Positions 39,566 to 51,549 of a stretch of 64,000 nt of DNA are shown here, piece after piece. Location of the stretch: positions 9,610,001 to 9,674,000 of the forward strand of contig OX485804.1 in assembly GCA_950295325.1 (NCBI GenBank), written 5' to 3'. The position numbers and the translations under genes are program-made. Under the pieces are notes generated by a model. That model saw nothing but the letters and a program-made list of their open reading frames with translations. It was not told the DNA's origin and did no database searches. Origin of the DNA: Polytrichum commune. Lineage: Eukaryota; Streptophyta; Polytrichopsida; Polytrichales; Polytrichaceae. Every line of letters begins with the position of its first letter. Position 1 is the stretch's first letter.

Positions 39566-40430
39566 GACCCGGTACCAGGACAATCCGCCGCGAATTTGCA
39601 ACAGGAATTCAGATGATTGAACTTTCCTAATATAGTCCGAACTGTGGGCACGTATCAATTCTATAGTGGGATATTTGCAGTCTCGGAATCTAGACTGAAG
39701 ACCTCGGAAGACTCTACTACTGAAACAGAATTACTAGTGAGAAAACGAATTGCTTTCGACCTACATTCAATTGAGCTTTTGGTCACATCAATATAAATAA
39801 TAAGCTTGTGAGATTGGTAATATGTGGCCATCAATCCAGGCCTCATTTCCCTTCTTCTTTGAATCACAAAGTGAGGCCCGATTCTCTCTCTCTAACTCTT
39901 TCTCTCTTGCATGCGCTGCATTCCATTTACCGACAATTTTAATTGGTAGAAATTTACGCTGCGATGAAGATAAGAATGTTGTTCCCCGGTGCTTCCCCGG
40001 TGCTTCGATACACCTTTGCAAACTCCGCGGCCGCAGAGAATGGCTTTGACAAACATGCCTTCGCTTCTACTAAAATAGCATTATGTGAGATCTTTCCAGG
40101 ACCAAACTCCACACTCGGTACTTTGAACCCAAAGAAACCGAACTTGAGAATGAACGACTTTAGCCAGACTTCTATGACCCCCGTTGCAGTTTTAACCAGC
40201 CTGGCAACGCATACAAGAATTCAGTATTTGAGAAGAATTAATTTGTTTTCATCACTTTAAACACAAAAACATCGCTAAACAGCAGATCAGGACACAATTG
40301 AAGCAATGAAGCTCAGCTTGTCCTGTCGTGATCTGCCAGACGTATAAATATGACTCCACCCAAGTTTTCATTCATGCGCTCATATATTAATGCGGTCGAG
40401 GAGACCATGAAAGCCAGATGGATCACTGAT
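39566..40430. other. array-internal stretch without repeat homology
   Basis: This part of the array has no clear match in other units. Open frames at 39822-40260 overlap on both strands (plus-strand ADDITIONAL-style short peptides with no family) and are not called. It may be an insertion between units. Confidence 0.3.
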
Positions 40431-40603
40431 ACCACAAATGTTATCACAAATCTCCGTGATAGTAAAGAATGCACATTTTAATATAATTTGGACAAATGCC
40501 AAAGGAATGAATCTTGCCAAATGCTTGCAACAAAAATATAGAATCAATGTAGCTGATGTTTCTTCCTACAATCTGACACCATGCGGATGGTGCTCTAAAC
40601 ATA

Positions 40604-41014
40604 TCATGAACATACCTGATTCCTGGATTGATAACGTAGTTCATCATGATGTGTGTCTCGATAGCCGACAGGATCATTTGATGTGAGTTCAATTCCTTTT
40701 GGAGAATCATACTCATCACCACCGTCTTCATCACTTTCATTTGCTTCCTCCACCATTCCATGTGGTATTTCCTCCATTGTGGTTTTTCCTCCATCGCCAT
40801 CGTTGTTCTGTGCCATGCTGTTCTGAATGTCGTTGGTTCGCCCTTCAGTGCCTGTCAGCGCCGCCGGCTGATTTGTGTAGGAAATCAAATCACGGAGGAC
40901 TCGAGGATTATTGACAATATTGAAGTTCTTCCTGTGGTCTGACTTCAAGACGGTCACCGAATTGGAGACTGTACTGCTTTCACAGTTGAGTTCAACTGGC
41001 AACCTCACTACCAA
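40604..41014 (-). CDS. array ORF, longest open copy, unrecognised
   Basis: This copy of the array ORF stays open for 136 residues. It begins near VVRLPVELNCESSTVSNSV, contains KSDHRKNFNIVNNPRVLRDL and TGTEGRTNDIQNSMAQNNDG, and then an acidic part, EEANESDEDGGDEYDSP. No ATG with good context starts it, so a short upstream exon or a non-coding transcript is possible. A TATA-like GATAAATAGG sits about 100 bp upstream (41111-41118), and the same spacing recurs in other units. I recognise no family. It lies just downstream of NRPD2 on the same strand and may be the ancestral copy from which the array grew. Confidence 0.35.
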   Translation of the reverse strand: MVVRLPVELNCESSTVSNSVTVLKSDHRKNFNIVNNPRVLRDLISYTNQPAALTGTEGRTNDIQNSMAQNNDGDGGKTTMEEIPHGMVEEANESDEDGGDEYDSPKGIELTSNDPVGYRDTHHDELRYQSRNQVCS

Positions 41015-41110
41015 AGATCAAGTGAATGTGTCGGATGACAGTATGATTGTGGCAATCAAAGGAGTTGAGAGCGGTGGTCTGAGTGAATTAGAGCTGAAGT
41101 TTGGGTCTCC

Positions 41111-41118
41111 TATTTATC
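41111..41118 (-). promoter_or_regulatory. TATA-like element repeated in every array unit
   Basis: GATAAATAGG on the minus strand precedes the array ORF. Equivalent elements lie at 38581-38588, 36297-36304 and 33809-33816 (minus), and 56790-56797 and 59208-59215 (plus, inverted array), all followed by GGAACCCAAACCTCA or a close variant. This conservation suggests a real promoter. Confidence 0.45.
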
Positions 41119-42286
41119 CCGATCTATCTCGTACTAACTAAAAACTACATTACCTCCAGCCAGTTGACAATGTCTGGAGCACATTGTGGGTGATGTGTGA
41201 ACTTGAAACTACGTGCTCAATACTGAGTCGGAGTAGTCTATGCATGTAAAGAAATTGGATTCTGGAAGATGGAACCGAGTCAATCTTTAAGACTCGACAT
41301 AAATGCTAAGCGATTCTGTTTGAGAATGAATCCTTCCAAAAACTGTTGCACCCGAATTTCACTGGACAAATTAAGGCTCCGAAGTTCGATCAGTTGCTAG
41401 GAGCCTTCATGATCGTGTTCGAATGCCATGGGGCAGGGCATTTTGTCAAATGACTTAAATTCTCTCTGTCACGGTCAGTAGCACAAGAGGAACATAAGCT
41501 AATTCTGGATTAGTCGGCACCAGTCTACCGCGATTTCCATATATTGAAAGGTTCACGTCGAATCTGGCAGCAGCCACCAAACACATTTCTCCAAATCTCA
41601 ATTGTTACCAAAAGACATAGCCAAAGGATGAGCATTCACATTCGCTGAAATGTTGTCAACTCGAGAAAGAAATGATGAGTTAGTTACCTACTCTTGACCA
41701 TGATTGTGACCATGAATGATGCTTCTGGGATGAAGTTTACCAACTCGAAATCGCAGTGTTGTCAAAGTCAAGGTGAAACGACAAACTGTATTCAAATCAC
41801 CACCGGCACGATGTTTTACCAAATGTTGTTAAGAAAACAGAATGCGTCGCAAATGCAATGTAATGCCATGCCAGACAACGTCTGCTTAATGGTCGTTACC
41901 GACTCCGACGATGATTGAGAATTCCTTCTCGACATCATTTGAGTGAGCAGTGAACGTGAAAAATACTGTGCTGTTAGGTGCCGACATGACCAAGTACCAG
42001 AATATGTATCAACATCGGCTCTAAGTCATCTGATTGGACATTGTAATTAGCTTCACTGGAAGATTTACTCGTCGGTATGCAGGCTTTGAATTACTGCGTA
42101 CCTTGTGGACATCCTTTTTCCCGGTGAGGACCACCTCTCTATTGTTCGTCTTACTTTGCGTTTTAGAGGAGTAATTCAGTGTGTTTTGTGCTATCACATT
42201 GCAGCAATCGATGTAAATTATAGAACTACATATTAACTTGCACCATAGCCATTTCTCCACAAACGAACACATGGTTACATGCTCAG

Positions 42287-45200
42287 CTAGCAGAGACGGG
42301 TGTCCAAGGTGACAAGGACTCCCATGCTCATAAGCTCCTGCCATAGCAGCTTACAGGCATACGGTATCCGAATTTGCACCACATATTTGTCGCTGTTGCA
42401 GAAACTGCAGAAATGGCTGCGGGTTTTGTCTATACTAGATGGCCGGCGACAAGGCGCACATATGTACATTGTGTAAGGATCACTCAAAAGGAAGTAGCGT
42501 TCCTTCAGAGTCGCCGAAGCGCCATGGCCAATCATGCAGTCCCTTTCCATCTCCCCAAATTTCACACCTCCCATGTTCTTTCGATTCTTTACAGGTTGTC
42601 GAGTAAGGACATCAACAGGGCCGCCGCTCCCGCGGTACTTGATCTTATCTTCGACCATGTGATCAAGCCGTTGGTAGAATGTTGCACCAATGCTGATAAG
42701 TTTGTCCAGCCTCTTTCCTGTTGTCCCATTGTACATACATTCACTGCCGCTCCCTTGGAATCGGCACCTGAAATTAGGACATCTTAGGGTTAGAAACATA
42801 TGCTCTAGATCTGTCTGTAATCTGGTGGTTATTGGTCTATGAATGCCTTTGCCAAACTCGGATCAATTGTTACATGCTTACATCAATAATTACATACTTA
42901 CAGCAATTGTTAAATCAATAGTTCTTTGCCAAACAATGTTTGTATATGTTAGGGTTTAATATTCGTACTAAAAAAGACCAAACATCTTCTCAAACTGCAG
43001 GTGATCATCGTTGTAGGCTTACTGGTGCAGCTGATTCATAAGCTTGTAAGCAGTTTCCTTGGTTTGGAAAGGAACAGCACATTGCTTTTGGCCGCTGGCA
43101 GCTACCACTTTCCCAAGGAGGCACTCCAGAATCTGTCCGAGTGTCTGTCGATTCGGAAGTGAATGAGGATTGATGATGATATCTGGCACTATTCCTTGCT
43201 GTGTGAAAGGTAAATCCTCTTGGTTGAAAACGCCTCCAATCACACCCTTCTGCCCATGCTGGCTTGAGAATTTATCACCCGCTTGAGGTGTGCGCATGCA
43301 TCTCAATCGGACTTTAGCAATTCGATGCCCGTCTCCTTCACTTGTCAGGAGCACCTGATCAACTCGACCCTTTTCATGTGCTTTCAGACGCTGGCTAGAG
43401 TCTGCGAGCTTAGGGTTTCCCTGCTCTGCAGTTAGCTTCCCTATCACTACGTCTCCCTTCTCCAGCATCTCCCCGATGTAAGGAAACCCGTCTTCTTCCA
43501 CCTTCTGAAGGTTTGTGTTTCGCCATCCTCTTGTATCTGAGTTACTTGGCTTCCCGAAATGCTCAATGATATTGTGTCTCTCTTCGCCACGGTAGGTTTT
43601 GAAGTGCATGGACCTGCAACGACCGGCGATATTTATTCACGTACAGAAACAGGCAGACCGGTGCCGGTGAACATCACCACAAATGTGGTAGGATTTAAAA
43701 TGTTAAGAGATTCTTCACGCTTCAAGTCAATGTGCATGCTTAAAGAAATTTATTTAACCTGTCAACTTTAGAGTGCAACATACGCCTGATGTTCTGCTAG
43801 AACTGCTGTGTCGAAGCTGTAATTCTTCTGCACTACTCACCATCAAATTCTCATCATCTGCCTCCATTTCTATAACAACTGTTTCCGATGGCTGGACTGC
43901 AAAGATATCTTTGTAATTTGTGTACACACCTGAATAACCCTCGGTCAATAGAAGCTCGGTTCATGACGATGGAATCCTCCTGATTGTAGCCATAACATTG
44001 GACGCTGACAATTGCAACTTGACCATTTGCCAGCTCTGGTTTTTCAAGATGATCCCATGCTCGTGTGGTAACCAGGGGTTTTTGAGGATAAAAGAGCTGG
44101 TGCCCCGACGAATCATACCGTCCACCCGGGTTCGAGGTATAGAAACCGATGGCCTGTTTGCAATGTTTTTCGGATTGATACAAGTTCCTGGTTGCTTGGT
44201 TGTGTTCCATGAAGGGAATTATGGCAGCGCCCAACCCTAAGATATAAGGAGCATCAATTTCTGAGTGAGTATAGAGAAGAGGAGCATTCGGTCTTTCTTG
44301 AGCTCTCTCCAGATCCTCTCTGTTTAGAGCAATCAATGCTCCTTCCTCCTCCTCGGTACCTAGAATCTCAACAACCTCTTGCTCAAGCAAATAAGTCCAG
44401 CAGCTTTTGGCGCCAATCTCGTTCTTGGCCATGGCTCGAAGTGTCTTCAAGTGTTGCCTCGACATTACTAACTTCTGGTCCCTTACAGTCAGCAATGGAC
44501 GAAGCAACCGCCCTGCATCTGTGTGTATGTGCACCTCCTTTGTCTTTGAATTACGTGCAATTTCCACCTACATTGCAAAGATTCAGCCACATCGTATTAC
44601 CGATGCAGAATATGCTCAATTCTAGTTACAAGCTCCATCTACCGGTCTCAGGTAGAAGGACTTGCCATGTGATTTCATTCTGTAATCTTCAGGATACAGG
44701 CGAGAGAAGACACACCCTGTCGTAGGGAAGGATTGTCTGATCTCTGGAATGGAAGTGATTTTAAAACGAAAAACCTCGATGTTTCTTACAACGGAAAATC
44801 GTACAAACTTAAAGAAGAGAGTGACTTCAACAAGCAATTTGAAGCCAACAATCTACCTCTCCGTGAATAAGCCCTCCTCGGCGGAGCTGCTTCAATGTGG
44901 CAACAATGGCGAGAGTGGTAGCAGAGTCCAGGAATACACCAACCCATCGTCCATTCAAAAATATTTTGTGGGCCCGTGCTACTGTGAATGGTGCAATCTC
45001 TTCCAGTGTGAGCATCCCGCAATCCTTCAGGACATGCAGTACAGGTTCTTCAGGCGAGTCGGAGCTTACAATGCATGTGAGAGCTATGTTCTTGATCAGA
45101 CCGCACTCCGCTCCATCGCTTGTTTGCACTGGGCAAATCCTGCCCCAGTAAGAGAAGTTCCTATTCATCCCTCCGACCACATACCACCTCCTTGCAGTCA

Positions 45201-47698
45201 GTTACTATGAAATAGAGTGACACTTATACTTACAAGCTCAATCTACTGGTCTCAAGTAGAAGGACTCGACATGTGAATTTCGTGCTAAAAGTCTTAAAGT
45301 AATTTTCAGGATGCAGGAAAGAGAAGACACATCCTGTTGAAGGAAGATGTGTATGATTAAATATGAAGACTCGGGTAGAAGACTCGACATGTGAGATTCA
45401 TGCTACAAGTTCAACGTAGTACTCTTCACGATGCAGGAGAGACGAGACACATTTTGTTGAAGAAAAACATCGTATGCTCAAATGTGAGCAACCTAGAAGG
45501 ATGCAGAGATTGAGCTAGCCGATCACTTACGGGTGCCTTGCCGCATCTGTTGGTTTCATTGGGGAAGGTAAGTTGAGACGAACTTGTCGGAGGTGAGACA
45601 CTGTGGCCATGGGATTCATCCTCTTCAGGACTCCCACAACTCCGGAGCTTTTCAGTCCCTCATTTGTGTGCCAATTGCCCAAAGTGAATGCACACTGTAA
45701 GTGCTTCGTCAACACCGCCTCACTGACAAAGGTTTTGAGAGGGCCCAGGTGTTGCACATTATCTTTCACAAGGTAACTCTGAACCCTCTTCTTGATGTCA
45801 TGCTGGAGGTGCGCCATAGCCTTGCGAAATTGGTGACTGAGGAGCTGTCCGGTGAGATCCAGTCTCTTGTTTTTGAAGTTATCCTTGTCCTCCTCCATCC
45901 TCCTTCCCAGGTAAGCAGAGCTGAGTTGATTCACCATGTACCCTAACATGTATGATTTTGTGCTCTCTCCACCTCCCATGTGTGCAAACATCTGCTCTAC
46001 GAGCATTCTCCCTGCCTCCATCGGAGACAGATGCACATCCTTGTTCCGGAGCTTGGTTCCAATGAAGCTAAGTGAAACAATCTGATGCCGAAGTGACTTG
46101 AAATGCATCGAGGTAGTACTGTTCGGCCCTTTCTGCAGCTTGTTCAAGAATGTAACCAAAGTTTCGTCTGCTTCTTGTATGGAAGGATAGAGCAGGTCAC
46201 GCAATGGTGTGTCTGTGAGGTCATAGCACACCCTCTCCAGCAGATCCTTGTCGGAGCATACCCCCAGAGCTCGGAAGAAAATCACAAGAGGGACAGGCTC
46301 CGTGATCCCTGGGACTCCCACGTAGAACTCGAGTTTCTCCTTCTTCACAAGCTTGACGAATGTCTTCCCCCGATTCCACTGGTTGGAAGTGAACCCTCTC
46401 CATATCGGTGAGCATGTCGCAATCCAGGTGTCCGTCTTCTTCAAGTAATTCACGTATATGCCCTGATCAGACTTCTCTTCCTGAGCAATTAACACCTGCC
46501 AGAAGCACCATGAATCATCTTTTTCATGTGAGTACATATTTAATCAGCTGCATAATCACCCTAGTATTAAGTTCACAGCTGATGAATCATATACCACAGG
46601 CCTAAATGACGACATAACCTGGGATGACCAGTCTTTAGAAATTTCCTGCAGGAGGTTGGATCTGCTGCAAGGGTCTCATCGTTAATCTCTAATTTCTGAC
46701 CTTCTCGGAGCCCTTGATTATGAAGTAGCCCCCTGCATCAAATAAGCATTGACCTTTTGCCACGAGCTCAGCTTCCGTGAGCCCGTGAAGGTGGCAGAAA
46801 CTCGAGTTCACCATCACTGGAATCGTGCCGATGCAGATTGTTTCAGTCCTTCTTTGAATCATGTTGTCCTCCTCAAACACATTGGTTAAGAATACCTGCA
46901 AAGATAGCAGCAACCTGATCCAAATAAGCTCAAAGTACACTTCGACAGGAGATTGATCCCTAATTGACCACAAGGTAACTAAGATAGTTGCATTCTTCAT
47001 GCTACATTTGCTTGCAAGACTCATATTAAGGATGATAAACCGGACGCTGCTACATCAATTCCTCCCATCTATTCAAGTAGATCACCATCAAGGTTAGCTT
47101 GAGGATACGGTTATTCAGATACTCGTCGACATACCCTAGTGTGAGTTCGCATAGACGTAATTACCTCAAGGGTCATGTTCACATAAAGATGTGCGGAGTA
47201 GCTCATGTTTCGCAGGCGAGCTTCATTGGGCAGCAAGTCCACGACATCTACTCCCTTTGTTCCATCTCTTGTCATTACGGAGCAATATGGCTTCCCCACC
47301 GAGACCTCGCCATAAGAAATGCGTGCCACTTTAGGTGTCCTTGCTCCAATTCGGATGGCCACCGGGGTAGGGTCCGGGGAAATTTCGAGAGGTGCAGCCT
47401 CATCGAACATGGCTGGTAATCCATACTCCATGAATTCGTTGAAGGAGCGTAGCTGATGCTCCACCAAGCTTCTTCCCTTAAAGAAGATCTTTGCCACTGC
47501 ACTTCGAGCCACCTCTTCTTCCGCTCTTGAGAGCTCGGCATTCTTTGGCCGGGTAGCATGAGGGCTTTTCCTCCCAGATGGAGATGGATACACTTTGTGC
47601 CAAGCTTCATCTCCCACAACTTGCAAGGGGTTGTTGAAATCGGGAGTAAAGTAAGGAGTTGCATAAGGAATTGGTGATGAGACGTCGTGAAGATTCAT
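42287..47698 (-). CDS. NRPD2/NRPE2: second-largest subunit of RNA polymerases IV and V
   Basis: Seven exons: 47165-47698, 46701-46895, 45531-46495, 44857-45160, 43930-44567, 43023-43613 and 42287-42767. They join by GT-AG with matching phase into 1,235 codons without a stop. Residues 1-178 hold the N-terminal protrusion (FFKGRSLVEHQLRSFNEFME). The FDAGGYFIIKGSEK motif follows in exon 2, and WGRICPVQTSDGAECGLIKN in exon 4. YNQEDSIVMN is at about 860-869 and GDKFSSQHGQKGV at about 991-1003. The zinc-binding cysteines are C1179, C1182, C1196 and C1199, and the C-terminus is LDTRLC. KHCKQAIGF and QLFYPQKPL are typical of NRPD2 rather than NRPB2. This subunit serves Pol IV (siRNA precursors) and Pol V (scaffold RNA) in RNA-directed DNA methylation. 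The start is the first in-frame ATG (MNLHDVSSPIPYATP); the frame is open further up without an ATG. Introns 1, 3 and 4 carry repeats shared with each other or with the 5' flank. Confidence 0.95.
44630..45480 (-). repeat. ~110-bp repeat in introns 3 and 4 of NRPD2, three copies
   Basis: Copies lie at about 44630-44740 (intron 4), 45230-45350 and 45365-45470 (intron 3). Shared marks are GGTCTCA/GTAGAAGGACT, GACATGTGA, and CAGGA followed by GAGAAGACACA. They are in the same orientation and separated by exon 4 (44857-45160). Confidence 0.6.
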
Positions 47699-48012
47699 GG
47701 TTTCCGTGACAAATTGTTCGGTGTTGATTCGCTGTGCAGCATGCAAACTTCCAACAGACTTTCTAAATGTCGATGAACAAAATACTTTCGGAGATACATG
47801 GACTCAAATGACGATAGGAGCATTTTTGGGCTTTCGGAGGATCATACGGATAGGTTCACTGGTTAATGAAATTGTGATAGTAGCGGACCACCAGGTAACA
47901 GAAGTTAGGTGCATTCTTCATGCTACGAGTGCTTGTTGCAAGATTCGTAACGATGCTACATCAAATCCCTAACATCTATTTATCCAAGTACATCATCATC
48001 AAGGTTAGCCGA
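46963..48012 (-). repeat. intron 1 of NRPD2 duplicated in its 5' flank
   Basis: The segment 46963-47098 inside intron 1 recurs at about 47889-48012 upstream of the start codon. Shared marks are GCATTCTTCATGCTAC, GATGCTACATCAA and ATCATCAAGGTTAG. It suggests a partial tandem duplication of the 5' end of the gene, or a 5' UTR intron made from the same sequence. Confidence 0.55.
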
Positions 48013-49435
48013 AAATCGATCACACTCCTAATGCATCATGTTGTTCAATATTTGAGCAGGAAATCATGACACCTACCTATCAACCTCCTTGCATCCTCCG
48101 CTGGCTCTCATCAAACTTTGTAAATAGTAGTAACTCAGGATGCGACAAGAATACTACAAATTTTGCAACTCCCAACTATCACTGAATCTGCAGAAATGTG
48201 GTGGAAAACTTGCATCACCTAAGTTACACCAAATTACAAAAACAATTGTGGTGACAACTGAGACAAAACCACTACAATGCTAACTCAATTACTAGGAACT
48301 GCTCAGATGCTGCATGATTGTGCAGGAATTGTCTTGTAGTGAAGTTGCAGTGGAATTGTTTAGCGGCGGATGTAGGGTGTCAAAGTTGGGTGTGTGTCAT
48401 TGTTGCAATATGTGAGAGTGTTGAGAGTTGAGAGGCTCCACTTCTCTTAATCCTTCTATCCACACTAATTTCGTCTATGATTAGCTAAGTTACTAATGCT
48501 GTCCATATGAATCACATCAATCACACAAGGTCTTGGTGGGAGATTAGTGTGGATGGACTAATTAAGTTACACCATTTATTTTGATGTACACAAACTCATT
48601 GGAATCACAAACCACCATGAAAAATGTATCCACCTGACGTGGGTTCTAGTAGGTGTCTGCCTATGAGCTGCAGTAGGTATGAATTTTTGTGTCTATTACA
48701 ACCGATGGCAGGGCGATACATGTGCTTTATCTTAAGTAATGGTCAGGCCATGGCAGGGCCATCAGTTCCATGTGATAATGTACCTCTTCGTATCCAATGT
48801 GAAGAAATTGCATGACATGACCACTATGATTCTAGAGTTACCTTATATTTCTAGCAAGTGAATCACCATGTTAGTTTCAATCTTGGGGACCCTCAGCAAT
48901 TCATTGCGCTATGTTTATACATGTACCAGATTGAGAAATTGGTTCCGAAACCATACAACACCTCTTGCCACAAAGCAGGGATGATGGGAGGATGCACTCC
49001 GGACACTGGAGTCATGCCATGGTTGTAAGCTCAGGCGAACAACAAATCTATTCAGATTTTTAAGCAAATTTCAAGCATAGATCCACATGCAACCTTTCTA
49101 TGAGTCAGAACTTGTATAAAACCAAACCATGTGTCACCTTTGAAATATAGCAATTTGGCATTTCAGCACCAAAGCAGTTAGTTTAACTTAACATGCTTTA
49201 TGGCCTAGGGGAATCACTAAGTGGCGTGGAGATTACTGTAATAAGGCGTGTGTGCAGATTCTAGAAAATGTAGATTGTGACTGACACCACTTTGGAGAAC
49301 CTTGATACTAATTAATAAGACCATGAGCAGGCTCCTTTGAGTATATGTGTGTAATTGAACAAATTGCAGTTTGCCTGAAAGAATTTTATGAACATACTAA
49401 AATAGCCATACTTACACCTTCTCAGGATCTCTTTT
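48013..49435. promoter_or_regulatory. upstream region of NRPD2, no gene seen
   Basis: This stretch should hold the NRPD2 promoter and 5' UTR. Small inverted motifs (ATCCACACTAAT and ATTAGTGTGGAT) near 48450-48560 look like a decayed MITE. I see no clear TATA element. Confidence 0.3.
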
Positions 49436-49988
49436 TTACTTTTTCTTTGACGTATCCTTCATCTCTCTTGCAAAAAGAAAGAGAGGAAAAACCCATACCA
49501 CGTCAACAACTAACTTAATTAGCACCCTGGAGTGATTACAGATACGATGATTCCTCATCCCATCAATACTTTGCTCCACTAATTCCGAAAAGCCTGCCGC
49601 CAGACACCCTCTTGCCCATTCTTTCTCACAGGCTTTGCGATAAGTGTTCAAGTAGAAAATATTACTAAAACACTCCCTGTTGCATACCAGCTTCGAAATC
49701 CGCTTTAAAGTTGTGCTTAGCATCTGAGGAATAACTCATTATGCTCCTCAACGTTTCTGCATTTCTCCATAATTACGCATGCAGGCTTTCTTCAATGCTG
49801 ATGTGAAATGGATCAAGTGCCGGTCGGTAATAATATGTAGTGGCGGCCTGACAAACTGCATCATCACCAGAATTGATTCGATAACAAGTCCCACCAGCTT
49901 CGCAAGTAGTGAAACAAGTTTCCATTTGTTCCAAATATAGCAAAAATATTCTTCCTTGGATAGGTATCACTCGCATATTTTTGTACAA
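49436..49988 (-). CDS. possible Cys-rich small protein gene, unrecognised
   Basis: Two minus-strand frames have protein-like composition with spaced cysteines. 49773-49988 contains METCFTTCEAGGTCYRINSG and DDAVCQAATTYYYRPALDPF. 49436-49723 contains KLVCNRECFSNIFYLNTYRK and ACEKEWARGCLAAGFSELVE. They could be joined by donor GC/GTAATT and a weak AAG acceptor, but that intron would be only about 50 bp, so the link is doubtful. No signal peptide start was found. A secreted Cys-rich peptide is one possibility; chance ORFs are another. Confidence 0.25.
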
Positions 49989-51064
49989 TAGCTGGACATC
50001 ATTGGTGTTGTTCAGAGATTACCTACCTACAAGATCGATCTTTTGAACTCAGTTTGTTTCTAAAACTCTACGTTTCAAGAGCCCAAATCATTCTTATATA
50101 GAGCCTGGATGTCAAGATACCCACACTTTGATCTATCTTATCAGAGAACGCCGCCAAATATTGTATTTAGTGTCGTATGGTATTTTATGTCACTGTGGTA
50201 ACTTTTGTAACAACACTTCTCATGCATGAGTTTACAAATACATACATTCCAACTTACTTTGGGTCATCTAGTTTTAGTATATTATTGCATCCTAATATTT
50301 CTACATGAAATTTTGTCATGAATGATAGAATCTTGGATGAAAAATCGCTTAGTAGGTGACAACAATTGTAACATTGTAAATCCATAAAGCCCATTTTTTT
50401 TTTCAAAGGAATGGCAAATAGTGTTAGGTGTACGTTTAGTGTTGGCAGGACTATGTACATGGGCAGAACTTTACAATTAGTATTGAGCAAGATAAATAGA
50501 ATCGGTGACACTACATACAATATTTGGTGTAGTGCTTATGTTCACAGAAATTTACAGCAATGAGTAACCTCATAACATTAAGTAGCAATGTTACCGGGGT
50601 CCCCTTTGGGGCCGTGGGCGGGTGCAAGGTAAATGAGAATAAAGTGAAAATTTTACTCCTTCATGTGGATAAAGGTTAGGCTAAGTAAAGATGAAATACA
50701 CAAAATTAGTGTCTTACACAAAGTGCAATCAAGGTTTGTCCTTGAAACTTCTATAATAAATGCTAAATAATGAAAGTAACTGCCTAAATTGATTAAAAAT
50801 AGGCTAAGTAATGTTCTTTTGAGAAGGTCAATCCAGGGGCGCTAAATAATGTAATGATCATTTTGAAAAATCTAAATAGGGCAATTTGTTATTTGCAAAC
50901 AAGAAGTCCCCTAATATTGAGCATTCAAAATCAAGGAAGGTCAAGCTTCAATACAAACATACGTCCATCATATATACCTATGTAAGGTAGATGAACTGAT
51001 GTGGACACCTCCAACTATGTAGAATCGTCTAGCTGATGGATTCAAGCATTAGAAGCTTGAGCAT
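49989..51064. other. intergenic, no gene seen
   Basis: AT-rich DNA without recognisable coding, RNA or repeat features. Confidence 0.4.
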
Positions 51065-51544
51065 GTCAACAACTGTGCAATGGGCCAAAGAGATTATAAT
51101 CATTGAAATCGAAGTTCAAGGAGGTGTTGATCTAGGCTCCGGAATCAAAGATTTTCTACTTCCCAATATGGTGTTACAGGGGGGAACTCTTTTATCGTTC
51201 AATGTTATGTAAGTGGACAACATCATTAGTAGATGCTACATGGGTCATTTGCCAATGAAAACCAAGTTGAATGCCAATATTGGTTGTGTCGTGTCTCCAA
51301 AGTGGTCAACAACTGTGCAATGGGCCAAAGAGATTATAATCATTGAAATCGAAGTTCAAGGAGGTGTTGATCTAGGCTCCGGAATCAAAGATTTTCTACT
51401 TCCCAATATGGTGTTACAGGGGGGAACTCTTTTATCGTTCAATGTTATGTAAGTGGACAACATCATTAGTAGATGCTACATGGGTCATTTGCCAATGAAA
51501 ACCAAGTTGAATGCCAATATTGGTTGTGTCGTGTCTCCAAAGTG
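51065..51544. repeat. perfect 240-bp tandem duplication
   Basis: 51065-51304 and 51305-51544 appear identical base for base (starting GTCAACAACTGTGCAATGGG). Identity means a very recent event or an assembly artefact. Confidence 0.9.
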
Positions 51545-51549
51545 GTCAC

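Larger units (their letters stand above)
31921..42280 (-). repeat. left tandem array of ~2.4-kb units downstream of NRPD2
   Basis: Diverged units recur with a period of about 2.3-2.7 kb. The mark GTAAAGAATGT followed by GGACAAATGCCGAAGGAATG appears near 31945, 33055, 35390, 37785 and 40460. Read on the minus strand, each fuller unit has a TATA-like GATAAATAGG, an ORF segment (see 40604-41014), a CATCGATCGCTTCTG segment and a stretch derived from the 3' end of NRPD2. The leftmost unit (31.9-32.3) is truncated. The array runs right up to the 3' flank of the NRPD2 gene. Confidence 0.75.

Noticed and set aside
31921-42280. Array units as solo LTRs of a retrotransposon, suggested by repeated TATA boxes
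   Set aside because: I found no TG...CA ends with target duplications, no primer-binding site and no gag or pol sequence. The units contain NRPD2 3' sequence, which points to segmental duplication.
43754-43948. Apparent frameshift in NRPD2 after GLFR, with a protein-like frame (YTNYKDIFAVQPSE) next to it
   Set aside because: Exon 5 ending in TTC AG joins directly to the exon at 43613, giving FRSMHFKTYR, which matches the FR-x2-HF-x-SYK order of plant homologues. The protein-like frame lies in the intron.
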